Assembly: GCF_004014715.1 (NCBI RefSeq) | Contig: NZ_CP034835.1 | Location: forward strand, 4,340,001 to 4,404,000 | Length of the DNA: 64,000 nt | Direction: 5' to 3' | DNA from: Pseudoalteromonas sp. R3 | GTDB lineage: Bacteria; Pseudomonadota; Gammaproteobacteria; Enterobacterales; Alteromonadaceae | Part shown: positions 30,049 through 38,476 of the stretch, one piece after another | Numbering within the stretch: position 1 is the stretch's first letter | How the letters are laid out: every line of letters begins with the position of its first letter | The notes under the pieces: model-generated | The model's database searches: none | What the model saw: only the letters and a program-made list of their open reading frames with translations | Told to the model about the DNA's origin: nothing | Made by a program: the position numbers and the translations under genes

Positions 30049-31700
30049 ATGGAACAGCATATTCGAAACATTGCAAATAAGTTTGAGCAGGCAGGCTCAC
30101 AGGTAGCGTTACAGCACTTGCTTAAATTGGCAATCGAACTGGCATCAGAACACGACACCAACAGACTACTTGAAAACATCCTGCTATCCGCTATGGAACT
30201 AAACGCCACAGACGGTGGCACGATATATTCAGTGTCCGACGATATGCAGCTGCACTTTGCGACTCTCATCAATGGACCCTTGGACCTTCATATGGGTGGC
30301 ACATCAAATCAACCTATCCCGTTTGCGCCAATACCCATTTATCTCGAAAACGGTCAATGCAATGAGAGTGCTTTGGTAGCACTGGCAGCTGCAAAGCGGG
30401 AGGTGATCCGCATTGATGATGTGTATCAGTGCAGTGAGTACGACTTGTCCGCAGCCCGAGCCATGGATGCCAAAACGGGCTACCACACTCAGTCCGTGCT
30501 CACGATCCCGTTACTCAATCACGAGAATGAACTCAATGGTGTGCTGCAACTGATCAACCCGCATAGCAAAGGAGAAATCGTCCCTTTCTCTGCCCAACAG
30601 ACCGAGATGCTCTGCTCTATCGGTGCGCTTGCTGCCGTTGCATTAACCAACCGGCAATTGATAGATGGCATGGAAATTTTGTTCCAAGCTTTTACCCGCT
30701 TGATTGCAAAAGCCATTGATGAAAAGTCTCCCTACACCGGCGGACATTGTCGGCGAGTTCCGGAACTCACCATGATGATTGCACAAGCAGTCCATGAAAC
30801 GCAATCAGGCCCAATGGCGGATTTTTCAATGACCGAAGCCGATCGAACCGAACTGTCTTTGGCGGGGTGGTTGCATGATTGTGGTAAAATCGCCATCCCA
30901 GAATATGTTATGGATAAAGCGACAAAGTTAGAATCCGTCCATGATCGTATTGCACTCGTAGATGCCCGGATAGAAATTGCAAAGCGCGATCTCGAACTAG
31001 ACTACACGAAACGTATTTTGCGCTATGAGCGCGATGGTGATGCAGCACAGGTATGCCACCTGAGCGCGGAACTGGACGAGAAACTGGCTCAATTAGAACA
31101 AGATCGTCAATTCTTACGCCACGCCAATATCGGCGGTGAGTTTATGCGCGAAGAGGACCAACAGCGAGTAGCACAGATTGCTGAGCAAACCACAGTAAGG
31201 ATCGGTACCGACATACACCCCTTACTCAGTGAAAATGAGGTATATAACCTCAGTATTGCACGTGGCACTTTAACCGCAGAAGAAAGGCAAATCATAAATC
31301 GCCATATGGACATCACATTGGAAATGTTAGAAGCATTACCCTTTCCCAAGCATTTGCGTCGTGTTCCGGAATTTGCCGGGGGCATCATGAAAAAATGGAT
31401 GGCACAGGCTACCCAAGGGGACTGACCCGTGAGCAGATGTCCGTTCCGGCTCGTATCATGGCAATAGCGGATATTTTTGAAGCACTGACGGCTGCAGATC
31501 GCCCCTATAAAGATGCAAAAAAACTCAGTGAGTGCCTGTTCATCATGGGAAAAATGAAATTGGGTGATCATATAGACCCCGACTTATTCGATGTGTTTGT
31601 CAGCTCTAAGGTGTATTTAAAATACGCACAGCAGTTTCTCAAGCCAGAGCAAATCGATGAGGTAATACACGAAAAAATCCCTGGGTATGAGAAAAAATAG
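30049..31700 (+). CDS. GAF/HD-GYP phosphodiesterase (frame broken by a 1-base deletion)
   Basis: About 550 residues after restoring one G in the run at 31378-31382, which gives AGGHHEKMDGTGYPRGL, the standard HD-GYP block. As written, the first frame ends at 31425 and the rest continues to 31700. A GAF domain spans about 15-205. The HD-GYP domain has GGHCRRVPEL, AGWLHDCGKIAIPEYVMDK and the GYP block. An unusual insert of about 110 charged helical residues lies between the HD and HHE-GYP parts. HD-GYP proteins degrade c-di-GMP; GAF domains often bind cyclic nucleotides, so it may read the cAMP made by the preceding cyclase. It is the last of six operon genes. Confidence 0.82.
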
Positions 31701-32370
31701 GGCCGAAAAATAACTGCCAATAATGGTGTGCATTGACAATGTAGCTGTGACGACTTGTTATCTCTGCGGCCCTATATCCAGGGGTAACATATTTATTGTT
31801 ATTATTGTTTAGTACGGAATACAATCTTCCTGTTACAGCACGGGTATCCTGCGAAGTGTATTGATGAATCTAACCAGCGATGCAGCAGCAGTAGGACCAC
31901 TGCACCGCTGGTACTCATCCTTGATCATCATCGACCTTTCCTTGTGAACATCTGGGACACATAACTACGGGCGGCAGGTGCTCACCCTATGTTTCCAACA
32001 CCATCCTGTTGCTTTCCTTGTGTTGGTCCAGATCTATTTATTATTGTTATTATTCCACCTGCATGTTGCAATATACGCAACAGACGCACTCGAATTAACT
32101 ACACAATAACTCTACAGTACGTCCTGAGCTAACACCAGGCACTCCTTTCTCGCTCCTTCGGGGCCTGGCACCTACTCCTTCCTTTCCTTGCAAGAAGTAT
32201 TGCCTGTCAATCACTTACCTCCCTTGGTTGTGCTGGCAAACTGCGCCAGATAACAGACTTAGTTACAACCATTCATCAGTCCTTGTCCGGTTGTTGTTAA
32301 CTCGGTCAAAACTATAAAAATTTATCTCAAGTTTCGAAACAACTGTTACATCTCTTTTTTATAACCAAAA
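31701..32370. other. Long non-coding stretch
   Basis: About 670 bases with only short frames and no good ribosome sites. Pyrimidine-rich CTTTCCTTG-type words recur (near 31930, 32015, 32175), as do TTATTGTTATTATTG-like tracts (near 31790 and 32035). The following terminator faces it. I see no gene; a structured or small RNA is possible but not shown. Confidence 0.4.
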
Positions 32371-32399
32371 AAATAAGCCTTTAAATCAAAGGCTTATTT
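32371..32399 (-). terminator. Strong bidirectional terminator
   Basis: Perfect 12-bp stem: AAATAAGCCTTT, 5-base loop, AAAGGCTTATTT, with T- and A-rich surroundings. It lies 30 bases after the stop of the small peptide gene on the minus strand. Confidence 0.85.
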
Positions 32400-32428
32400 C
32401 ATTTATTTATTTAAAAAAAATAACAACA

Positions 32429-32596
32429 CTATCTCTTGGTATTAAACAAATCCCAGGGCCACTCACAAATAGTCGCGCTTTTACATTCTTTTACTGGGCC
32501 ATAATCATCTTCCTTGGAAGCCTCGGCGGTCGACGATGCCATTGATACGCATACCACAGTCAATGCATAGACAATGCTTTTAATTGCTTTAGTCAA
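32429..32596 (-). CDS. Small secreted peptide with two cysteines
   Basis: A 55-codon frame. It encodes a signal peptide (hydrophobic SIVYALTVVCVSMASS, cleavage likely after STA or AEA, residue 24-26) and an acidic mature peptide of about 30 residues. That contains KECKSATICEWPWDLF, where two cysteines six apart could form a disulfide. The start is TTG at 32596 with AAAGGA eight bases upstream; no ATG is available there. A perfect terminator follows, so it is a self-contained transcription unit. It lies beside the divergently-read-through CadC-like gene on the same strand. No family is recognised. Confidence 0.55.
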   Translation of the reverse strand: MTKAIKSIVYALTVVCVSMASSTAEASKEDDYGPVKECKSATICEWPWDLFNTKR

Positions 32597-32683
32597 AATG
32601 ATGATCCTTTTATTTGATTGGGTAAAGTACAGATAGAGGCCAATAATAGTTATTAGAAAGAGGACCTCTTTCAGGGATCTATG

Positions 32684-34879
32684 TTAGTGCTTTATTGTCA
32701 TTCCGACAACAGCAGTGTCATTTATTTGTACAGATAAGGCTAAGACCTTACTGCCTGCAGCATCTGTGGATATGGTGGGGTAAAATGCGTAAATACGATG
32801 TGCGTCTTGGCTATATTCACCGGTACGCCAGTTTAGTGTATGAAGGTAAGTTTTTCGGGTATCAAACGTACTCCAGATAACAAGATCCCCCCTGACATAC
32901 CAGCGGCAAATGTATCTGAAGTCGATTTTATGATTAAGGGCGATTGCATCGCTGTCCAAATCACTAAAGTAATAGAGTGGGCCATCACCCGGGGCTGCTT
33001 TAGCTGCTATATAGCCATCGCCAACCGGGCGAATAGAGCGGTACTCAGGCAGCAGTAAAGTACTCATTTTAGTCTCTATACTGTAACGCTGTATTTCCCA
33101 TTCCCCGGCGACATTTACTCCATAGTAAATGTGCTGGTTGTCCATACTAAACACAGCATCGCTGGTAACTTCTGATGAGGAAGTGATGTATTCAACCTGC
33201 CTGTCTTCCATAGATAAGAGTGCTAATTTGCCCCCTTGCTTCAGCAATATGCCTTTGGCGGTATGAGAAATACTTAACAGCTCCAGCACTTCTTTACTAA
33301 CCAAATAAGGCTCTACTTTACGTGTATCGAGTGACAGCCGACCTATTGTAAAGATCTCATTTTGCAGGAGTAACACCCACTTATGCGCATCTGAGGTCTC
33401 ATCATAGTACATGTTCACAATCTGAGGCTGTGCATCAATGATATTCAAAACCTGCTTCTGTGCCCCTAGCGATTGCTCCAGATACAAACGATTTGCCCGG
33501 GTCAACGCTCGTTTAGTCAGGAAAATATCGGTCCCATTGTGCGAATCCATTGAGCGTAGCAGTGTCTCTTTGTCCTCAATGAGCCTGACTTCTTCCCCCG
33601 ACTCCAGCTCAAGCTGAATAAGACTTGTTCTGCCCAGGAGTAATAAGGCATGCAGGTTTTTCCATTCCACGTGGCGAATGGGTGCCTTCCTGCTATATAT
33701 CAGTGTTTCCTCTCTATTTTCGAGGTTTAGCAGCACCACGTGATAATGCCCCTGACCTTCTTTTAACACAGCTAGCTGTCGTAGGTCAGGAGATATACTG
33801 GCATGATAAAGGATCTCATTAGGCTCACTGAGAGTGAATAATCGAGAGTATTGGCGAGACTGCAGATCCAGTGCGTAAAGCATGCTATCTCCCGCCCCGG
33901 CTGGGATCATGGGAAACAGCACTTCTGAAGGGTGTCGCCCTTGTGAAAGGTCACCGATAGACTCAACACCTTCAAGCAAGGTTATCTGACCCTGCTCCGG
34001 TTCTGCCATGGTCAGTGGAAGCAAACGTAAGGCAGTGTTTCCGTCTATAGAATCTGTATACACTAATACTTTATCATTCTGAGCAAACTGTACATTAACA
34101 ACATTCTCTGCATTATATGTCAGCTGCCTGGTGGTGCTATTTTGTCTATCAAAAATATATACCTGACGATCGTCCTCTATCGATGTACGACCGCTGAAAG
34201 CCACATAACGGCCATCGCTGGAAACCGAAATATCCAGCTTTTCACCATTGAAAGACGTAATCTGATCTAAATCGGCCACCTTCACCACCTGAGTTTCCTT
34301 GATAAAGGTGCTAATTGCATCATACTTTACCCAACCCACCACCATCGCCAACACCGTGGCAAACACCAGCCAGGTAGTAAACCATCTGTTACCAGCGGAT
34401 TTGTCAGACTCAGGAGGTTGCTCAGAAGCGTCGGGGTTTGGATCAGGTGGCGTTTTTACACTATCAGTGGTGTCCCTGGGTGATGACTCATTGCTTGGTG
34501 CTTCATTGGGTGGCACCTCGTCTGGCTCAAGACTATCAACGGGCGCAACCTCACAGACCAGTTTATAACCCCGTTTAGAAACCGACTTTACATAACGCGC
34601 GTTCGCAATATCGCTGTCTCCCAGGATCAATCTGAGTTTCTTTACGGCACTACGTACGGCGGTATCAGAGACGATGCGATCTGACCAAACTTGCTGATGT
34701 AATTCTTCGATGCTCACATATCTGTCTCGATTTTCATACAGATACAGCAACAACGCCATGACCTTAGGTTCAATGGCAACCTCTTTGGCATCACGGTATA
34801 GAACCTGATCGCCGAGATCCAGAACAAACGCCCCGAGTGTTGTCAGTTTAATCTCTTTTAGCGAAGACATGGCATCCAA
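32684..34879 (-). CDS. CadC-like membrane-anchored transcriptional regulator with propeller sensor
   Basis: A 731-residue one-component regulator. The N-terminal winged helix (about 8-108) is of OmpR/CadC type: EPKVMALLLYLYENRDRYVS, DTAVRSAVKKLRLILGD, and YVKSVSKRGYKLV. An acidic, Pro/Ser-rich linker (115-165) leads to one transmembrane helix (about 168-186). The periplasmic part (190-731) has TolB/WD40-like beta-propeller repeats (DISVSSDGRYVAFSG, SPDLRQLAVLKEG). It should sense an envelope signal and bind DNA from the membrane. The start could be residue 1 or the ATG three codons on. Its target may be the small peptide gene just downstream, by proximity only. Confidence 0.85.
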   Translation of the reverse strand: MDAMSSLKEIKLTTLGAFVLDLGDQVLYRDAKEVAIEPKVMALLLYLYENRDRYVSIEELHQQVWSDRIVSDTAVRSAVKKLRLILGDSDIANARYVKSVSKRGYKLVCEVAPVDSLEPDEVPPNEAPSNESSPRDTTDSVKTPPDPNPDASEQPPESDKSAGNRWFTTWLVFATVLAMVVGWVKYDAISTFIKETQVVKVADLDQITSFNGEKLDISVSSDGRYVAFSGRTSIEDDRQVYIFDRQNSTTRQLTYNAENVVNVQFAQNDKVLVYTDSIDGNTALRLLPLTMAEPEQGQITLLEGVESIGDLSQGRHPSEVLFPMIPAGAGDSMLYALDLQSRQYSRLFTLSEPNEILYHASISPDLRQLAVLKEGQGHYHVVLLNLENREETLIYSRKAPIRHVEWKNLHALLLLGRTSLIQLELESGEEVRLIEDKETLLRSMDSHNGTDIFLTKRALTRANRLYLEQSLGAQKQVLNIIDAQPQIVNMYYDETSDAHKWVLLLQNEIFTIGRLSLDTRKVEPYLVSKEVLELLSISHTAKGILLKQGGKLALLSMEDRQVEYITSSSEVTSDAVFSMDNQHIYYGVNVAGEWEIQRYSIETKMSTLLLPEYRSIRPVGDGYIAAKAAPGDGPLYYFSDLDSDAIALNHKIDFRYICRWYVRGDLVIWSTFDTRKTYLHTLNWRTGEYSQDAHRIYAFYPTISTDAAGSKVLALSVQINDTAVVGMTIKH

Positions 34880-35309
34880 TCAAAGTGGTCAAAATTCCAA
34901 TTATTGATGGGCGAGAAGGCCGCCTGACCCAGTATAACAACAATACGTTGAGTGCTTTTGCAAGCACCACAGACAAGCATTACTTCAATGATAATAGTAT
35001 TTTACAATTTCAAATCGTCACAATTGACAAGATTAGCAGGTAAGAAAGAGCAAGTTCAACTAAAACCTGCCAAACACATTTCAGTGAACGTTAAAACTTA
35101 TTTCAAGTGTGTCTAACTATTTCAAAATACGCAACTCTATATATAAAACCGTATTTAAGCGCATAAATAATCCAAAACATTTCGTTTCTCTCACCAACCA
35201 GTTTGTTGCACCAAGCGCCCCAATAAAGCCCTCACCAGATAGCAAGGAGAAAGAAGTCTAACCTCATCAAGAGCACACCCACTCTCATTTGCAAGGCAAA
35301 ATGTAATAC
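34880..35309. other. Non-coding stretch upstream of the CadC-like gene
   Basis: About 430 AT-rich bases between two leftward genes. It must hold the promoter of the CadC-like gene and the end of the propeller lipoprotein transcript. I see no frame, hairpin terminator or clear promoter pair. Confidence 0.4.
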
Positions 35310-36500
35310 TCAGTCACACACATTCGCATAGATATATACTGCATCGCTAAGGGCAAAACTGAGTGCAACCTTATCAGGTGAGATAAACACAGCAGAAGTG
35401 GGCGCTTGTGCTCCCTGCGCATCAAGCAGAGCTAAAAGCTGCCATTGTTCACCCTGTATGCGGGAAAAGGTGTAAACCTGGCCGGTCGACTCCGACAGAG
35501 CCAGCATACATTGTCCAGTGGGATCAAAGACCAGCCGAGTGATAGCTGGCAATGTCTCGTCAGCAGGCCCTTTTAACTCAGTAGAGCGTTTATATTGGCC
35601 CTGTGGATCCGGACTATAAACCAATACCCCTTGTTTTTGTGCCACCAGCAGCACCTCGGTCTGTGGCACAAAAGCCACATACATGGGCTCGGTCAGTGCC
35701 TCTTGATGTGCTAACGGCAATATTTGTCGCAGCTCAAGCGACTGTGCGTCAGAGCCATCAAAGATAGCCACCTGATTGGCCTGCATACCAGCAACAGCCA
35801 CTTTGCGGTCTCTGTCAGATAAAGCAACTGAGACAGCTCCGCCCAATGCGCTCACCTGCTCAGACCGCACGGTTTGACCGGCACGCAACTGATCCTTTGA
35901 CGTAAGTTGAACTATAGCCTGCGACACATTGGCAGCAACATAACTAACACCATCGGCATTACCCGCAATCGCATATGGACCCAACAGTGCCAGCCGGTCT
36001 TCGGCGGGTGTGATTGGCTCACCCTGCCTGAATACCCGCTTCGCATCTATCCGATCGGATAAATAAGAAAGCAAAACCAGTTTATCATCACGCTGCAAGC
36101 GAAACTGTGCAACCGCACCACTGTAGAAGCTGACCACCTGAATGTCCCGGTTCATACCAGAAAATATCATATCCGTTGCCCCCACCAACATGCCCTGTGC
36201 CTTACTGCCAGAGATCATATCCAACATCGTCAGGGTCCCGTCGTCAGCAACGCGATATGCCGCCAGAGAGTCATCATCCGCACTGACCGCATACAGCACT
36301 TTGCGGGACTCATCAAATAGCAGACGTCGTACATTATCCAGCCCGTCGATACCATTTTGGTTGTCGACATAACGATGTAACAAAGCAGCTTCGGGCGAGC
36401 GCTCATTGACTGCGGTGCATCCGGTTAAAACACAGCTCAACCCTGCGAACATTAAAAAGCGGTGTAGCCAGTGCTTTACTGCGACAGTGTTAAAAATCAT
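35310..36500 (-). CDS. Beta-propeller lipoprotein (lactonase-like fold)
   Basis: About 396 residues from the ATG at 36500, chosen for an excellent GGGAGGG ribosome site; a longer frame reaches 36563. The lipobox is LTGC, near residue 28, so it is a membrane-anchored lipoprotein. The rest shows seven-bladed propeller repeats (KVLYAVSADDDSLAAYRVADDGTL, SYVAANVSQAIVQL, TGQCMLALSESTGQVYTF), like 6-phosphogluconolactonase-type or YncE-type propellers. No catalytic residues can be assigned, so a binding or scaffold role is equally likely. It is followed leftwards by the non-coding stretch before the CadC-like gene and preceded by a response regulator gene. Confidence 0.72.
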   Translation of the reverse strand: MIFNTVAVKHWLHRFLMFAGLSCVLTGCTAVNERSPEAALLHRYVDNQNGIDGLDNVRRLLFDESRKVLYAVSADDDSLAAYRVADDGTLTMLDMISGSKAQGMLVGATDMIFSGMNRDIQVVSFYSGAVAQFRLQRDDKLVLLSYLSDRIDAKRVFRQGEPITPAEDRLALLGPYAIAGNADGVSYVAANVSQAIVQLTSKDQLRAGQTVRSEQVSALGGAVSVALSDRDRKVAVAGMQANQVAIFDGSDAQSLELRQILPLAHQEALTEPMYVAFVPQTEVLLVAQKQGVLVYSPDPQGQYKRSTELKGPADETLPAITRLVFDPTGQCMLALSESTGQVYTFSRIQGEQWQLLALLDAQGAQAPTSAVFISPDKVALSFALSDAVYIYANVCD

Positions 36501-36596
36501 CGTCCCTCCCGCGGACAGTGAGTTATTCCGTTGCTTTGCGATAGAACCATAGAAGAGCAGCACGCGTTCATGATTGCGGATTGATTCACCCAGATG

Positions 36597-37496
36597 TTAA
36601 ACCCCGACAATCAGCATTTTCCCCTGCGCCATACCTTCGCGCTCACAGCTCAAGTCCAGGCGGCTATCGAGTGGATACTGATACAAACGTTCTAGCTTGG
36701 GATGACGCTGATATAAAAAAGTGCAACTTCGGACAAACAGGCTCATTTTGCTTTGTTTATCCAAAAATGCATAGGCCGTTTTAGACAATGCCTCTTTACA
36801 GGCCGTCATGATTTCCGGATTCACCTGATTTAAATGAATGGCATTATGTGCTTCTTCTTGTGGGATCACTTGCAAACTACTGGCTAACACACAGGCTGCG
36901 TATACATCCAGCACCCCAATTACCCGTGGTTTCTGGCTGCCACGCTCTGCATACACAACCATCACACAGGGGACTTTGCTTTCATCCAGCTGTTGCGCCT
37001 TTATGGGTTTTAAGATCAGTGAGTCGCTGATGTTTTTCTGCATCAGGCGCTCCAGCATATCGGTTTTTGGTAATGCCAGCTCTTCTCTGAGCGGCACCGC
37101 CTCATCCTCTGCAATCACTTCATTGGCCTCGAGCTCCAGCACCAGAGGCATAATCGCGCTACGCAGTGCATCGTCGCTAAAGGGTTTGGACAGAAAAAAC
37201 GCGCAGCCCAAAGAGTTGGCATATTCTATCTGTGCTGCGTCATCAACTGTAGATATCATAGCTACCGGCAGCTGTGGGTGGCTAACGCGCAGAGTTTCAA
37301 GCAGCTCAATGCCTGTTTTGTCGGGCATATGCCAGTCAGTCAGGATGATCTGCGGCTGCCAGCTATCAATCTGCTCCAGTGCATCATCCACACGGCTGGC
37401 ACAGCGCAAAAACAGCTTTCGGTACTCAAACTGCTGTAAAGCACGCCGGATGATTTCACAAGTCGCATGGCTATCGTCAACGATCAGAACTTTCAC
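36597..37496 (-). CDS. Response regulator with a novel C-terminal domain
   Basis: A 299-residue protein. The receiver domain (1-125) is complete: VLIVDDSHA with the acidic pair, phospho-acceptor Asp in ILTDWHMPDKTG, the Thr/Ser switch in AMISTVDD and the conserved Lys in LSKPF. Residues 130-299 have no HTH, GGDEF or EAL motif that I recognise. The segment VPCVMVVYAERGSQKPRVIGVLDVYAACVLASSLQVIP could be a CheC/CheX-like or other small fold. No kinase is adjacent; a divergent coiled-coil gene starts about 100 bases away. It probably acts by protein-protein contact. Confidence 0.8.
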   Translation of the reverse strand: MKVLIVDDSHATCEIIRRALQQFEYRKLFLRCASRVDDALEQIDSWQPQIILTDWHMPDKTGIELLETLRVSHPQLPVAMISTVDDAAQIEYANSLGCAFFLSKPFSDDALRSAIMPLVLELEANEVIAEDEAVPLREELALPKTDMLERLMQKNISDSLILKPIKAQQLDESKVPCVMVVYAERGSQKPRVIGVLDVYAACVLASSLQVIPQEEAHNAIHLNQVNPEIMTACKEALSKTAYAFLDKQSKMSLFVRSCTFLYQRHPKLERLYQYPLDSRLDLSCEREGMAQGKMLIVGV

Positions 37497-37595
37497 TCTT
37501 TACCCTAACGCAATTATTCTTGTTAAGTATAGGCAGAATTTTCAACGAAAACTAAACTTATCTCATTGATAAACAAAAGCGGCGTATCACAGCTT

Positions 37596-38366
37596 ATGGT
37601 TCCTCTCGAAGTTTACCAATACGTAGCGCTGAATGTCGGGCTGCTGATCCTGGCTGCCTGGTTCTATATTTTGTTATTGATTTTAAGAGAGTTTCGCCAG
37701 TTTGCCGGGACTTTTTTAAACCACAAACAAGCCTCGCCAGACAACGACGAACTGCTTGCACAGTGCCGCGAATCGGTGACCCGGGCCAGCCAGTTTACCC
37801 AGCAGCACAGTAAAACCATTGCGGAACTTTTGCAGGTGCAAATGACGCTCGAGAATCAGCTCTCCCAGATCCGCGCATCCACTGCAGATCACATTACTAA
37901 AGAAGAGCAGGGGTCAATCAATGAATTAAATAAAAAGCTCATTCGCTCTCATAAACTGATCAAGCGCCTGAAGGGCGAACTGGATAACAGCGGTAAAAAA
38001 CTGCGCCATGTCAGCTCCAAACTCGAGCATCAATTCCAGTCTGCCGACACGTTGCGCCAGGCAAATACTCAGTTACAGGAAGAATTGGAACAGCTTAAGC
38101 AAGACAGAACGGGCGCATCCGCCAATGCAATGAGCGACCAGCAAACCCAAACTTTACTTAATCAATATAAACGGCAAATCGAGGAACAGAATCAACTGAT
38201 AGATCAACTGTCGGTCGAACATGAAGGAGACAACAGCAGCGCCGAGGTGGCAGCCCTGAAAGCGGAACTTGACCAAACCCAACAAAAACTAAAACACCTC
38301 AGTAAAGAGAAGAGCTTTGTAGAAAGTCGCTATCTCGAAGCCATTAAACAAACTAAGTCTGAGTAA
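37596..38366 (+). CDS. Membrane-anchored coiled-coil protein
   Basis: About 256 residues from ATG 37596; a TTG start at 37566 would add ten residues. One N-terminal transmembrane helix (about 9-30, VALNVGLLILAAWFYILLLIL) is followed by a cytoplasmic region that is almost entirely heptad-patterned coiled coil (about 60-250, for example INELNKKLIRSHKLIKRLKG and ELDQTQQKLKHLSKEKS). No enzymatic motif is present. Such proteins often work as scaffolds in chemosensory, division or envelope complexes. It is divergent from the response regulator, and the shared intergenic region of about 100 bases suggests joint control. Confidence 0.65.
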   Translation: MVPLEVYQYVALNVGLLILAAWFYILLLILREFRQFAGTFLNHKQASPDNDELLAQCRESVTRASQFTQQHSKTIAELLQVQMTLENQLSQIRASTADHITKEEQGSINELNKKLIRSHKLIKRLKGELDNSGKKLRHVSSKLEHQFQSADTLRQANTQLQEELEQLKQDRTGASANAMSDQQTQTLLNQYKRQIEEQNQLIDQLSVEHEGDNSSAEVAALKAELDQTQQKLKHLSKEKSFVESRYLEAIKQTKSE

Positions 38367-38476
38367 CCAGAGCCGCGCCATGAAACCGCTCACAATCGTG
38401 CAACCACAGACAGCTCATCTATACTGGATAACAACCGATTGGTATCACCTTAAGGGATTGCGACTGAGGAATGTAA

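Noticed and set aside
36838..37569. 243-codon frame opposite the response regulator
   Set aside because: It is antisense to a complete receiver-domain protein, Ser/Cys-rich, and has no family motif.
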